In this document: piece by piece, positions 34,213-42,972 of the stretch | Position numbering within the stretch: the first letter of the stretch is position 1 | Layout of the letters: every line of letters begins with the position of its first letter | DNA from: CAYQTL01 sp964420405 | GTDB lineage: Bacteria; Acidobacteriota; Thermoanaerobaculia; Thermoanaerobaculales; Sulfomarinibacteraceae | Assembly: GCA_964420405.1 (NCBI GenBank) | Contig: CAYQTL010000010.1 | Span: 1-64,000, forward strand | Length of the DNA stretch: 64,000 bases | Reading direction: 5' to 3' | Notes under the pieces: model-generated | The model's input: only the letters and a program-made list of their open reading frames with translations | Told to the model about the DNA's origin: nothing | Database searches by the model: none | Position numbers and translations under genes: made by a program

Positions 34213-35616
34213 ATGGCCCGCTACCGCGAGCGCGGGGAGTCGTTGTCCAACGTGGACGCCGCCTGGCTCCACATGGAGGACCCGACCAACCTGATGACCA
34301 TCACCGCGGTGATGTCCTTCTACGAGAAGCTCGACTTCAGCGAGCTGAAGTCGCTCGTCGAGGACCGTCTGATGATCCACGACCGGTTCCGGCAGCGGGT
34401 CGTCGAGAACGCCCTCGGCCGGCCCCGCTGGGTCGAGGACGTGCACTTCAACCTCCGCTCCCACCTCCAGAGGGTCGCCCTGCCCGATCCCGGCGGGCAG
34501 GCCGAGCTGCAGGAGATGGTCAGCGTCCTGATGAGCACGCCGCTCGACATGACCAAGCCGCTGTGGCAGTTCCAGTACATCGAGAACTACCGCGGCGGCA
34601 GTGCGGTGGTGGCCAGGATCCACCACTGCATCGCCGACGGCATCGCCCTCGTCCGGCTGCTGCTCGCCATGACCGACGACTCTCCCACCCCGGGTGGGCG
34701 CGCCCGTCGGCGGCCGCGGTCGACGCCGCTCGGCGGCGGGGTCTGGCTGCCAGAGGTCGTCAACGAGGCGCTCTACTCGTTCCGCAGGATCACCGGCACG
34801 CTCGTGGAGGAAGGGTTCGAGACGGTGCTCGACCCCGTCCGCGTGGCCGCCAGGATCCGCGAAGGCGCGAGCGCGGCGGGCGCGCTCGGTCGGCTCGTCA
34901 CCATGAGCGCCGATCCGCCGAGCGTGTTCCGCGGGCGGCTGGGGACCGCCAAGCGGTGCGCCTGGTCGCCGATCCTTCCCCTCGAACAGGTCAAGGCCTA
35001 CAGCAAGTCGGTCGGGGCGACCATCAACGACGTGCTGTTGACCGGCGTCACCGGTGCCCTGCGACGGTACATCCTTCGCCGCGGCGGGCTCGTCAACCAC
35101 CTCGACCTGCGCGCGGTGATCCCCGTCAACCTCCGGCCCGAGAGCGCCGTCGGAGAGCTCGGCAACAAGTTCGGGCTCGTGTTCCTCGCGCTGCCGGTCG
35201 GCCTGGAGCGGCACGAGGACCGTCTGCGGGAGCTCAAGAAGCGGATGGACGCCCTCAAGGGAACCCCCGAGGCGGTCGTCGCGTTCACGGTGCTCAACGC
35301 CCTGGGCATGGCGAGCCCGGAGATCGAGAGCCTTGCGGTGCAGCTCTTCGGTGCCAAGGCGACCGCTGTGATGACCAACGTCCCGGGCCCCCGCGAGGAG
35401 CTCTACCTCGCCGGCAAGGCGATGCGCAGCATGATGTTCTGGGTCCCGCAGTCGGCCAGGCTCGGGCTCGGCGTGAGCATCCTGTCCTACGCGGGCCAGG
35501 TCCGGCTCGGCGTCGCCGCCGACGCCGGCCTGGTGCCGGACCCGCAGGCGATCATCACCAGCTTCCACGAGGAGATGACGTCGATGATCAGCGGCGAGGA
35601 CGCGGTCGCGTCCTGA
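34213..35616 (+). CDS. Wax ester synthase / diacylglycerol acyltransferase
   Basis: This 467-residue WS/DGAT-family enzyme transfers acyl groups from acyl-CoA to fatty alcohols or diacylglycerol. The catalytic HHxxxDG motif is intact at residues 137-143 (HHCIADG). The family PGP-type motif appears as NVPGPREELYLAGK and the N terminus shows LSNVDAAWLHMEDPTNLM. The presence of this gene suggests neutral-lipid storage or membrane wax synthesis. ATG 34213 is chosen for the GGAGGGGG site 2 bases upstream of GTATG; ATG 34198 in the same frame is the alternative. Confidence 0.9.
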   Translation: MARYRERGESLSNVDAAWLHMEDPTNLMTITAVMSFYEKLDFSELKSLVEDRLMIHDRFRQRVVENALGRPRWVEDVHFNLRSHLQRVALPDPGGQAELQEMVSVLMSTPLDMTKPLWQFQYIENYRGGSAVVARIHHCIADGIALVRLLLAMTDDSPTPGGRARRRPRSTPLGGGVWLPEVVNEALYSFRRITGTLVEEGFETVLDPVRVAARIREGASAAGALGRLVTMSADPPSVFRGRLGTAKRCAWSPILPLEQVKAYSKSVGATINDVLLTGVTGALRRYILRRGGLVNHLDLRAVIPVNLRPESAVGELGNKFGLVFLALPVGLERHEDRLRELKKRMDALKGTPEAVVAFTVLNALGMASPEIESLAVQLFGAKATAVMTNVPGPREELYLAGKAMRSMMFWVPQSARLGLGVSILSYAGQVRLGVAADAGLVPDPQAIITSFHEEMTSMISGEDAVAS

Positions 35617-35624
35617 CCGTCGAC

Positions 35625-36095
35625 TCACTCCGCGGCGCGCCCCCACAGCCCCCAGCCGATCTCCCGCATCGCGGCCTCGGCCTGGCGGTACTGCTCGCTC
35701 GCCCCCGGTCCGTCGGGGAGGGCCCGTGCCAGGCCGGCGTCGACCATCGCCAGGGCCAGATCCGTACCGCGACGCTCGACCGTCGCCACGACGCCGCCGT
35801 CGCCCACCGCGACCACCCTGACGGTCACGGACTCGCCCGCCGCCATCGCCTGCAGGTACCGACGGGCCCTCGGGCCCCACGGCTCCTCGCCCATCTCGGG
35901 CGCGTCGATCCCCGCGAGGTGCACCGACAGCCGGTCGCCGTCGGCCTCCACCGCGAGGGAGTCCCCGTCCACCGCCGCCACGCAGCGTCCCTGGACCACC
36001 GTTCCGACCGCCGGCGACGCCGCCGCGAGGCCCGCCGCCACCACCACCGCCACTGTCACCAACCCGGCGAACCTGAGCTGTCCCGAAACCGTCAT
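35625..36095 (-). CDS. Secreted thermonuclease-like nuclease (SNase domain)
   Basis: This 156-residue protein has a signal peptide (residues 1-27, ASPAVG) followed by a compact staphylococcal-nuclease OB fold. The active-site segments are VDGDSLAVEADGDRLSVHLAGIDAPE (Asp and first Arg region changed to His-Leu) and VERRGTDLALAMVDAGLARAL. A catalytic Glu-Arg pair is only partly evident, so activity is uncertain. ATG 36095 follows GGAGGG. It is convergent with the acyltransferase gene, with 8 bases between stops. Confidence 0.8.
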   Translation of the reverse strand: MTVSGQLRFAGLVTVAVVVAAGLAAASPAVGTVVQGRCVAAVDGDSLAVEADGDRLSVHLAGIDAPEMGEEPWGPRARRYLQAMAAGESVTVRVVAVGDGGVVATVERRGTDLALAMVDAGLARALPDGPGASEQYRQAEAAMREIGWGLWGRAAE

Positions 36096-36630
36096 CGTGC
36101 CCTCCGTCGGGCTGCAGTCTCCCCCCACCGGGTCAGGGCGGTTTGAACCTGGCGTGATCCCTTCGCGGACCGCTTTCGCCGGTGGCGCCCGCCGGCTGAT
36201 CCGGCCGCGGCGGCAGGACCGACACGCCCCGTGGTGTTGTGGCGCCCGGCTGTGCGTGGTGTGGACCGCGGTCGCGGGTCGCGAGGATGATCCGGTCGCG
36301 ACGGCCGGGCCGGTGGTCGCGACCGGGGCGGTGCCGTGGCGGCGGCTGCAGCTGGTGGCCCCCGGCCCTCCCACCGCGCACATCGAGGCGCTCGCCCGCG
36401 AGCTCGAGGTGATGGCCGACGTCGCCCGTCGTGCGTCGGCTTGGAGCCACTTCGAGCTCCGGTGGCGGCCTCGGTCGTGCTCGTGAAGCTCTTCCCAGGC
36501 GTCCCGCGGGTCGGCGAAGGGCGAGCGCCCGGCGGCGTCGCGACGCCGAGGCGGGTCTCCGACCCGCGCGCCGCGACCGCCCGGCCGAGCGTGCCGGAAC
36601 GCGCCGGCGGATCGGGAGGTTGAACGGAGG
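36096..36630. other. 535-base region without a recognised gene
   Basis: Besides the doubtful ORF it holds repeated GGTCGCGA words (36260-36330), a perfect 14-base palindrome GGCGTCG/CGACGCC at 36534-36547 and a hairpin GCGGGT/ACCCGC at 36551-36567. A GGGAGG ribosome site precedes the next gene. I see no promoter with confidence. Confidence 0.5.
36097..36486 (+). CDS. Doubtful small ORF in a gene-poor stretch
   Basis: This 129-codon frame begins one base upstream of the divergent nuclease start. Its last 70 codons, from about 36270, have the G/C-ending bias of real genes and read as an amphipathic helix (HIEALARELEVMADVARR). The first third has poor codon bias, and there is no ribosome site or known domain. 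It may be a real small protein with a later start, a gene remnant, or chance. Confidence 0.2.
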   Translation: MPSVGLQSPPTGSGRFEPGVIPSRTAFAGGARRLIRPRRQDRHAPWCCGARLCVVWTAVAGREDDPVATAGPVVATGAVPWRRLQLVAPGPPTAHIEALARELEVMADVARRASAWSHFELRWRPRSCS

Positions 36631-38748
36631 ATGGGACGCTTCGCGGAAGGGGTCGCCGCCATCGGCGCCGCGGTGGTCGTGGCGGTGGCAGGCGCCGACG
36701 AGCTGCCGGCGGTGCCGGGGGGCGAGTGGCGGGAGTGGCGCAGCGGGAGCTTCGTCGCCGTCTCCGACGCCCCCGAGGAGATGGTGCGCCGGGTCCTGCT
36801 CGACCTCGAGGAGATGCGCGCGGTGCTCGAGCAGACGGCGACGCTGCAGGCCGAGGCTCCGGTGCCGACGGTGCTCTACCTGTTCCACGACCGGCGCTCG
36901 TTCGAGCCCTATGCCCTCGACGGCCACGGCGGGGCGGATCGGATCGCCGGCTTCTTCGCACGCCGGGAGGACCTCGGTTTCATGGCCATCGACGGCGACC
37001 GCCGTCGCTCGGCCTCCGAGACCGTGTTCCACGAGTACGTCCACCACCTTCTCTCCCACGCCGCACCGGGCCTTCCGCTGTGGCTGGAGGAGGGGCTCGC
37101 CGAGCTCTACCAGACGTTCGAGGTGGCCGCCGGCACCGCCCGGGTGGGGCTTCCCATCGAGGCCCATCTCCTCGCCCTCCGGCTGGAGGGTCTGCTTCCC
37201 CTCGAGCTGGTGCGCTCGGTGCACCGCGACCACCCGGTCTACCGCGGCGGCGATCACCGCGGGAGGTTCTACGCCCAGGCGTGGGCCATGGCGCACTACC
37301 TCCTGCTCGGCGCGGAGGACCGACGCGGACAGGTCGCGCGTTTCGTCGACCTGCTCGCGCGGGGCACCGCCGAGGACGACGCGTTCGACGATGCGTTCGG
37401 CGACCCCGACACACTCCGGGAGGAGCTGGCCAGATACCTGGAGCGCCGGATCCTCCCCTCCCTCCAGGTGCCGGTGACGGTGACTCTTCAAGACGACGTC
37501 CGCGGCAGGGCGCTGTCCGCAGCCGAGACATGGACGCGGCTCGGAGAGCTGCTGGCGGTCCAGCTTCCCCCCAGGCCGGAGGCGGACGACCATTTCCGCG
37601 CCGCCCTCGCCCACGACCCGGCCCACGGCCCCGCCCTGTCCGGGCTCGCCGGCCTGGCCGAGGGCCGCGCGGACTGGAGTGCCGCGACCGAGCTGCACCG
37701 GCGGGCCGCCGCGTCGGCGCCGTCGGATGCCCACGTGCGATTCCGCAGCGGCGCCTACCTGCTCGAACGTGGCGACGCGGCGGTCGACGCGATCGACCAC
37801 CTGCGGGCCGCGGTCGAGATCGAGCCCGGCCTCGGACCGGCCTGGACCCACCTCGCGGCGGCCCTCGAGCTGGTCGGCGGCGACCCCGCGCAGGCGCTCC
37901 GGGTGGCCAGGGCGGCGGCGGAGCGGATGCCGTCGGACCGCGACTCGCTGGCGAGGCTGGTGCGGCTCGAGGTGCGGGCGGGGCCCGCGGGCCGGGCCGA
38001 GGCGGCGGTCCGCGAGGCCGCCCTCCGCGACCCGGCCGACCGCCGGCGGCTCGCCTCCACGTTGGTGGCGACCCTCGCCAACGAGGCCGCGGAGGCGCTC
38101 GTCGACGACCGGATCGAGGTGGCGGAGCGGCTGCTCGACCGCGCCGAGGCCTGGGTCGCCGCCGTCCACGACCCCCGGCTGGCGCGGCGTCTGGAGGAGC
38201 TGCGGGCCACGATCCGGAGCGCCAGGCTGGTGGACCGGTACCTCGAGGCCGTCCGGCTGGCCGTCGCCGGGCAGCGGGCCGACGCGGTCCGGATCCTCGA
38301 CGAGGTACTGGCTTCGAAGCCCGACGAGAAGCTCCACTCGGTCGCGGCCGCGCTGCGCGACCGGATGCTCGCGCCGCGACCCACCCCCACCCCCCATCCC
38401 GCCGGAGCGATCACCCTCGTCTCCCCGGGAGAGGTCCAGGCGGTCAACGAGCGGATCGCCGCCGGCGACCTCGACGGCGCCATCGAGCTTCTCGAGGAGC
38501 TGGATCGGCGGGTCGACCGCGGCGCCCGCAGCTGGATCGACGTCAAGCTCGAGGAGCTGCGCAGGGCTCGCGACCACAACCGGTTCGCCGAACGCTACAA
38601 CCGCGCGGTGGAGCTGCTCAACGGCGGCCGGCCCGGCGCGGCGGTTGTGGTGCTCGACGAGCTGCTGGCGACGTTGGGGCCTGGTGCCGATGCCGACACT
38701 GCGAAGCGGCTGCGGGACCGGGCCGCCGACGCGGCGGCACGGCCGTGA
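36631..38748 (+). CDS. Peptidase MA-like (DUF1570) protein with TPR-like repeats
   Basis: This 705-residue protein has a weak signal or membrane N terminus (FAEGVAAIGAAVVVAVAGADE). A gluzincin-type domain spans about 30-285: H134-E135-Y-V-H138 with E154 in WLEEGLAEL gives HExxH plus a downstream Glu, as in peptidase MA/DUF1570 proteins. The rest (about 300-705) is helical repeat, including TPR-like units such as PAHGPALSGLAGLAEGRADW. A Pro/Thr spacer PTPTPHPAG lies near residue 587. It is probably periplasmic. The proteolytic substrate is unknown. Confidence 0.75.
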   Translation: MGRFAEGVAAIGAAVVVAVAGADELPAVPGGEWREWRSGSFVAVSDAPEEMVRRVLLDLEEMRAVLEQTATLQAEAPVPTVLYLFHDRRSFEPYALDGHGGADRIAGFFARREDLGFMAIDGDRRRSASETVFHEYVHHLLSHAAPGLPLWLEEGLAELYQTFEVAAGTARVGLPIEAHLLALRLEGLLPLELVRSVHRDHPVYRGGDHRGRFYAQAWAMAHYLLLGAEDRRGQVARFVDLLARGTAEDDAFDDAFGDPDTLREELARYLERRILPSLQVPVTVTLQDDVRGRALSAAETWTRLGELLAVQLPPRPEADDHFRAALAHDPAHGPALSGLAGLAEGRADWSAATELHRRAAASAPSDAHVRFRSGAYLLERGDAAVDAIDHLRAAVEIEPGLGPAWTHLAAALELVGGDPAQALRVARAAAERMPSDRDSLARLVRLEVRAGPAGRAEAAVREAALRDPADRRRLASTLVATLANEAAEALVDDRIEVAERLLDRAEAWVAAVHDPRLARRLEELRATIRSARLVDRYLEAVRLAVAGQRADAVRILDEVLASKPDEKLHSVAAALRDRMLAPRPTPTPHPAGAITLVSPGEVQAVNERIAAGDLDGAIELLEELDRRVDRGARSWIDVKLEELRRARDHNRFAERYNRAVELLNGGRPGAAVVVLDELLATLGPGADADTAKRLRDRAADAAARP

Positions 38749-38769
38749 CGCACCGTGGCGGGGCTGCGG

Positions 38770-38786
38770 CTCCGGACGATCCGGAG
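38770..38786 (+). terminator. Hairpin after the peptidase MA-like gene
   Basis: CTCCGGA and TCCGGAG pair perfectly across a CGA loop, 21 bases after the stop, followed by GTCCGTTTCCC with a short T-run. Confidence 0.5.
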
Positions 38787-38946
38787 TCCGTTTCCCGCCC
38801 AGGCTCGCCTGTCGCCGGCGACCGACCCGAACCGCGGCCCGATCTCGCGCCGTGACGCGCTGAGGGAGGTAAGGGCATCCGGTGCCGGACCCCTGCGGGC
38901 CTGCCGGTGCTCTCAGGGGACGTCGCGGCGGGGGTGGACCGAGCCC

Positions 38947-38975
38947 TTGACAATTGCTGAGTATTTATTTATATT
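38947..38975 (+). promoter_or_regulatory. Consensus-strength promoter in an AT-rich island
   Basis: TTGACA at 38947-38952 and TATATT at 38970-38975 are exactly 17 bases apart, a near-perfect sigma-70 promoter. It is embedded in about 44 bases that are mostly A/T in a genome near 70 % GC. Transcription would start near 38982. No open gene follows for about 265 bases. Confidence 0.65.
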
Positions 38976-39247
38976 CTTAATCAGTAAACCGGTGCAACAC
39001 GACCGGTGCTCGTGACCGCGGCCCGTATCCCACGTACCTACCGAACTTCGCCCACCTTGACATCCCGCCAACCAACCCACCGGAAGCTTCCCACCTTGCA
39101 CGGGCCGCAGCCGAGCGGATTCCCCTCCGCCCGATTGCCTGCTCCCGGGCATTCGCCCAACCGGAGCTCGGGACTCGTCCTGCACAGCCCTCGGGCATTG
39201 CGGCAGGCGCCGCAGACGCGCCCCGCGGTGTGGCATACTCCCCGGCC

Positions 39248-39925
39248 ATGAAGACGCCGAATCTGCGCCTCTTTCTCGTTCGTCACGGCGCCGTCCAGGC
39301 CAACATGGAGCTGCGACACCTCGGCCGGCGCGACGACCCCCTCGGGCGCGCCGGGCTCGCCCAGGCGCAACGGCTGGGGCAGTCGTTCACCGAGCTCGAC
39401 GTCAGCGTCGTCCTGACGAGTCCCCTGTCCCGCGCGGTGACCACGGCCCGCGCGATCGCCGAGTCCGTGGGCGCGCCGTTGACCGCCGACCGTCGGCTGA
39501 TCGAGATGGACTTCGGTACCTGGGAGGGCCTCACCCTGGAGGAGATCTGCAGCCGCTCGGACGCCGACCGGGAGGCGTTCGAGCGCTGGCAGCAGGACCT
39601 CGGCCTCGCCCCCCCGGAGGGCGAGTCCCTCGCCGACGTCCAGGTCCGCTGCGCCGGCCTCCTCGAGGAGCTGGTCTCCGACCCGCCGCCGGGCCCCGTC
39701 GTGGTGGTGTCCCACGTGGGTCCGATCAAGGCGATGCTCTGCAGTGCGCTCGGCCTGCCGCTGGAGGCCGCCCGGCGGCTGTTCCTCGACCCCGGCACGA
39801 TCACCGTCGTCGACTGGGCGGAACGGGCCACCCTGCGCCTGTTCAACTCCCACGGCCACCTCGGATGGCTCAACGCGCGCTGGATGCGGGACGTCTCCGA
39901 CCTCCGGCCCGTGACCCGTCGGTGA
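39248..39925 (+). CDS. Histidine phosphatase (phosphoglycerate mutase-like)
   Basis: This 225-residue protein is of the histidine phosphatase branch. The phospho-accepting H13 lies in FLVRHGAVQ, the second catalytic His in VVVSHVGPIK, and the Arg in LTSPLSRAVTTARA and Glu in EMDFGTWEGL complete the site. The DFGxWEG pattern is typical of CobC/GpmB-type phosphatases rather than glycolytic mutases. The substrate is unknown. Its stop overlaps the GTG of the oxidoreductase gene (GTGA), so the two are cotranscribed. Confidence 0.88.
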   Translation: MKTPNLRLFLVRHGAVQANMELRHLGRRDDPLGRAGLAQAQRLGQSFTELDVSVVLTSPLSRAVTTARAIAESVGAPLTADRRLIEMDFGTWEGLTLEEICSRSDADREAFERWQQDLGLAPPEGESLADVQVRCAGLLEELVSDPPPGPVVVVSHVGPIKAMLCSALGLPLEAARRLFLDPGTITVVDWAERATLRLFNSHGHLGWLNARWMRDVSDLRPVTRR

Positions 39926-40899
39926 GGGCGGTCGTCGTCGACCGGCCCGGCGAGGCGTCCGTCCTGCGCATCGCCGAGGTCCCCGCCCCCGATCTCCGGC
40001 CCGGCACCGTCCGCATCCGGGTGGCGGCGACCGCCGTCAACCGGGCCGACCTGCTGCAACGGCGCGGGCTGTACCCTCCCCCTCCCGGAGCGTCCGAGGT
40101 GCTCGGTCTCGAGTGCGCCGGCACCGTCGCCGCGGTCGGCGACGGCGTCGAGCGCTGGACGGTCGGCGACCGTGTGATGGCCCTGCTGCCGGGAGGCGGC
40201 TACGCCGAGCAGGCGGTCGTCCACGAGGGCTCCGTGATGGCCGTCCCCGCCGCCATGCCCATCGAGACCGCCGCCGCCGTGCCCGAGGTCTTCCTCACCG
40301 CCTATCTCAACCTCTTCGTGCTCGGCGCCCTCGACGCCGGCCACACCGCGCTGGTCCACGGCGGAAGCGGCGGCGTCGGGACGGCCGCGATCCAGCTCGT
40401 CCGACGCGCCGGCGCCCGCAGCATCGTCACCGCGGGCGGCACCGCGCGCTGCGCCCGGTGCCTCGAGCTCGGCGCCGACCACGCGATCGACCACCGCCGC
40501 GGCGTGCTGCTCGACGACCTCCGCGAGATTCTCGCGGACGACCCGGTGGACGTGGTGCTCGACTGTGTCGGCGCGCCCTACCTCGGAGCCCACCTGCAGG
40601 CTCTCGCCGCGGGCGGCCGGCTGGTGGTGATCGGGCTGATGGGCGGTCGGCGGGCCGAGCTCGACCTCGGGACGCTGCTGCGCAAGCGGTTGCGGATCGT
40701 CGGCTCGACGTTGCGCTCCCGCAGCGACTCGGACAAGGCGGCCATCGTGGACGGCTTCCTGCGACGCTTCGGCCGCGACCTCGCCGACCGCGCGATCACG
40801 CCGGTCGTCGACCGCGTTCTGGCGCTCGACGACGCCTCCGAGGCCCACCGGGCGCTCGCCGAAGGCGAGCCGTTCGGCAAGATCGTCCTGCGGCTGTGA
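39922..40899 (+). CDS. NAD(P)H:quinone oxidoreductase, zinc-independent MDR family
   Basis: This 325-residue medium-chain dehydrogenase/reductase of the quinone reductase/PIG3 type begins MRAVVVDRPGE. It shows NRADLLQRRGLYPPPPGASEVLGLECAG, the nucleotide-binding LVHGGSGGVGTAAIQL and the terminal GKIVLRL motif. There are no catalytic zinc ligands. It probably reduces quinones with NADPH. GTG 39922 overlaps the previous stop. Confidence 0.9.
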   Translation: MRAVVVDRPGEASVLRIAEVPAPDLRPGTVRIRVAATAVNRADLLQRRGLYPPPPGASEVLGLECAGTVAAVGDGVERWTVGDRVMALLPGGGYAEQAVVHEGSVMAVPAAMPIETAAAVPEVFLTAYLNLFVLGALDAGHTALVHGGSGGVGTAAIQLVRRAGARSIVTAGGTARCARCLELGADHAIDHRRGVLLDDLREILADDPVDVVLDCVGAPYLGAHLQALAAGGRLVVIGLMGGRRAELDLGTLLRKRLRIVGSTLRSRSDSDKAAIVDGFLRRFGRDLADRAITPVVDRVLALDDASEAHRALAEGEPFGKIVLRL

Positions 40900-40917
40900 C
40901 ACGGCCCGGGTCGGGGC

Positions 40918-42666
40918 TCAACGCTGCGGCGGCTCGAGCTTGCCCCCGTCGCCGTAGCGGCGGGTCCATCTCCTCACCTGGCCCGTCAGGAGCAGGATCG
41001 ACAGCAGGTTCGGGATCGTCATCAGGCCCAGCGCCATGTCCCCGAACGCCCACACCAGCTCGAGCGAGTACACCGCGCCCAGGAAGTGCATCACGCAGAA
41101 CACCCCGCGGTACGGCAGCACCCAGCGCGGTCCCAGCAGGTAGAGCACCGACCGGTCGCCGTAGTACGACCAGGAGATCGCGGTGGACAGCCCGAACAGG
41201 AAGACCGCCACCGTGACCAGCAGGTGCCCCCGGCCTCCCGCGACCGCTCCGAGCCCCTCCTGGAATGCCCAGGCGGTCAACGGCGACCCGTTCTGCATCG
41301 CCAGACCGCGCAGCACGAGGACGCCTTCGGCCGGCGAACCGTCGTCGTCCAGCAGCCGGGCCAGCTCGAGCGCCCCCGGCGCGTCGGCCGGGAACTCGAG
41401 CCGCCCGTCGAAGCTCCGCAGATCGCGCCGCAGCACGGGGTCGGTGGTCACCAGCAGCATCGGCTCGTCCACCGTGCCGTGGTTGCGGACCGGTACGAAG
41501 CCGACCGGCCGACCGTCCACAACGGCGAAGTCGCCCGTCGCCAGCTGGTCGTCGGAGAGCTCCCCGTTGACGCCCACGCCGCCGCTGCCCGCCACGATGG
41601 CGGTGACCGACGCCTGGGCGTTGACCACCACCTCCTGCGGCTGCTTGTCGTGCCACACGCCGGTCACCAGGATCACGAGACCGGTCATGGAGCAGATCAC
41701 CAGCGTGTCGATGAACGGTCCGAGCATGGCGACCACGCCCTCGCGAATCGGCTCGTCGGTCTTGGCGGCCGCGTGGGCGATGGGCGCCGAACCCTGGCCG
41801 GACTCGTTGGAGAACAGACCCCGTTTCACGCCCCAGGTGAGCATGAACACGAACGTCCCGCCGGCGAAGCCGCCGATCTGGGCCGCGGGCTGGAACGCGG
41901 ACCGCACGACCATCGCGAGCATCTCGGGAATCGCCCCGGCGTGCATCACGAGCACGACCAGGCTCGCGCCCACGTACAGCACGGCCATGAACGGCACCAG
42001 CTTGGAGGTGACGCGGCCGATCCGCCGGATGCCGCCGAGGATGACCGCCGCCACCAGAATCGCCATCACCAGCCCGGTGACGGTGGTCGGGATGCCGAGG
42101 TCCTGCCGCATCTGGTCGGCCACCGTGAACGACTGCACGGCATTGCCCGAGCCGAACGAGGACACCACCGCGAACGCGGCGAACGCCACCGCCAGCGGCT
42201 TCCACCTCGGGCCGAGACCACGTTCGATGGAGTACATGGGCCCGCCGGCCGCCGCCCCGCCGGGCAGGATCGTCCGGTACTGCAGCGCGAGGGTGCACTC
42301 GGTGTACTTCAGCGCCATGCCGAACACCGCCGTGACCCACATCCAGAACAGGGCGCCGGGCCCGCCGTAGTGGATCGCGGTGGCGACGCCGGCGATGTTG
42401 CCGATGCCGACCGTCGCCGACAGCGCCGTGCTCAGGGCCTGGAAGTGCGACAGGTCTCCGGCGTGCTCGGGGTCGTCGTACTCGCCGCGGATCACCCGCA
42501 GGCCGTGGCGGAACCACCGCACCTGGATGAACCCGAGGCGCAGGGTCGTCACCAGCCCGGTGCCGACGAGCAGGACCACGATCAGCGGCATCGCCGCCGG
42601 CCATCCCCACACGATATCGCTGGCGGTGAAGATCAGCTGCCGCACCAGCTCGTACAGCCCGTCCAT
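40918..42666 (-). CDS. Sodium:alanine/amino acid symporter (AGCS family) with inserted domain
   Basis: This is a 582-residue transporter. The N-terminal part has AGCS hallmarks: LGFIQVRWFRHGLRVIRGEY, GDLSHFQALSTALSATVGIGNIAGVATAI and FGSGNAVQSF. NESGQGSAPIAHAAAKTDEPIREG is the conserved centre. An extra soluble stretch of about 110 residues (roughly 335-450, from KQPQEVVVNAQ to LVLRGLAMQ) is inserted before the last helices; typical members are about 450-480 residues. It imports alanine or glycine with Na+. ATG 42666 has GGGGG just upstream. Confidence 0.9.
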   Translation of the reverse strand: MDGLYELVRQLIFTASDIVWGWPAAMPLIVVLLVGTGLVTTLRLGFIQVRWFRHGLRVIRGEYDDPEHAGDLSHFQALSTALSATVGIGNIAGVATAIHYGGPGALFWMWVTAVFGMALKYTECTLALQYRTILPGGAAAGGPMYSIERGLGPRWKPLAVAFAAFAVVSSFGSGNAVQSFTVADQMRQDLGIPTTVTGLVMAILVAAVILGGIRRIGRVTSKLVPFMAVLYVGASLVVLVMHAGAIPEMLAMVVRSAFQPAAQIGGFAGGTFVFMLTWGVKRGLFSNESGQGSAPIAHAAAKTDEPIREGVVAMLGPFIDTLVICSMTGLVILVTGVWHDKQPQEVVVNAQASVTAIVAGSGGVGVNGELSDDQLATGDFAVVDGRPVGFVPVRNHGTVDEPMLLVTTDPVLRRDLRSFDGRLEFPADAPGALELARLLDDDGSPAEGVLVLRGLAMQNGSPLTAWAFQEGLGAVAGGRGHLLVTVAVFLFGLSTAISWSYYGDRSVLYLLGPRWVLPYRGVFCVMHFLGAVYSLELVWAFGDMALGLMTIPNLLSILLLTGQVRRWTRRYGDGGKLEPPQR

Positions 42667-42715
42667 GTTCCCCCCGGAGATCGCGTCGGATGTCCAGCCC
42701 GCCCGTGGTCAGCCG

Positions 42716-42745
42716 ATGCTATCCGACCGCCGCCCTCCGGCGCAA
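42716..42745 (-). promoter_or_regulatory. Promoter of the AGCS symporter
   Basis: On the minus strand TTGCGC (42745-42740) and TAGCAT (42721-42716) are 18 bases apart. A leader of about 43 bases with a GGGGG site precedes the ATG. Confidence 0.5.
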
Positions 42746-42926
42746 ACAGGTCCACCCCTGGGGGCGCCGAACGGCACGACGGGAGCGACCGTGGGCGAAC
42801 CGGCCGGCGGCCGCTCGGCGGCCGGACGCGCTCTCAGCGGGCGACAGGCGCGGGCCTTCCGATCGCGACCGCCATGCCCGTCTGTCCGACCGCTCCGGCG
42901 GGGATTCGCGGAGCGGATCCGAAGTC

Positions 42927-42956
42927 GACGGGGACGGGGGTCGACCCCGCCCCGTC
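42927..42956. terminator. Hairpin after the aldehyde dehydrogenase gene
   Basis: GACGGGG pairs with CCCCGTC, and an inner CGGGG pairs with CCCCG, giving 12 bp with one bulged A. It lies 17 bases past the stop on the minus strand. No U-tract follows. Confidence 0.45.
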
Positions 42957-42972
42957 CGCCCCGCCCCCTCGA

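Larger units (their letters stand above)
38749..39247. other. Intergenic region with possible untranslated RNA
   Basis: This 499-base gap holds the hairpin at 38770, the strong promoter at 38947, twin ACCGGT words at 38988 and 39002 able to pair with each other, and two CCCACCTTG direct repeats near 39050 and 39087. No tRNA, known riboswitch, RNase P or tmRNA signature was recognised on either strand. The space from 38982 to about 39230 may be a non-coding RNA or a long leader of the following phosphatase gene. Confidence 0.4.
42667..42972. other. 306-base gap between aldehyde dehydrogenase and symporter genes
   Basis: It contains the symporter promoter at its left end and a strong hairpin at 42927-42956 at its right end. 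The centre is simple GC-rich sequence with no recognised element. Confidence 0.5.

Noticed and set aside
39038..39240. Cys-rich peptide (several CxxC pairs) readable on the minus strand upstream of the phosphatase
   Set aside because: There is no start codon with a ribosome site or -10 box, third-position base use is not gene-like, and the frame runs on from the antisense of the phosphatase gene.
38947..39247. RNase P RNA, tmRNA, SRP RNA or tRNA in the orphan-promoter region
   Set aside because: None of their conserved cores or a cloverleaf could be found on either strand.
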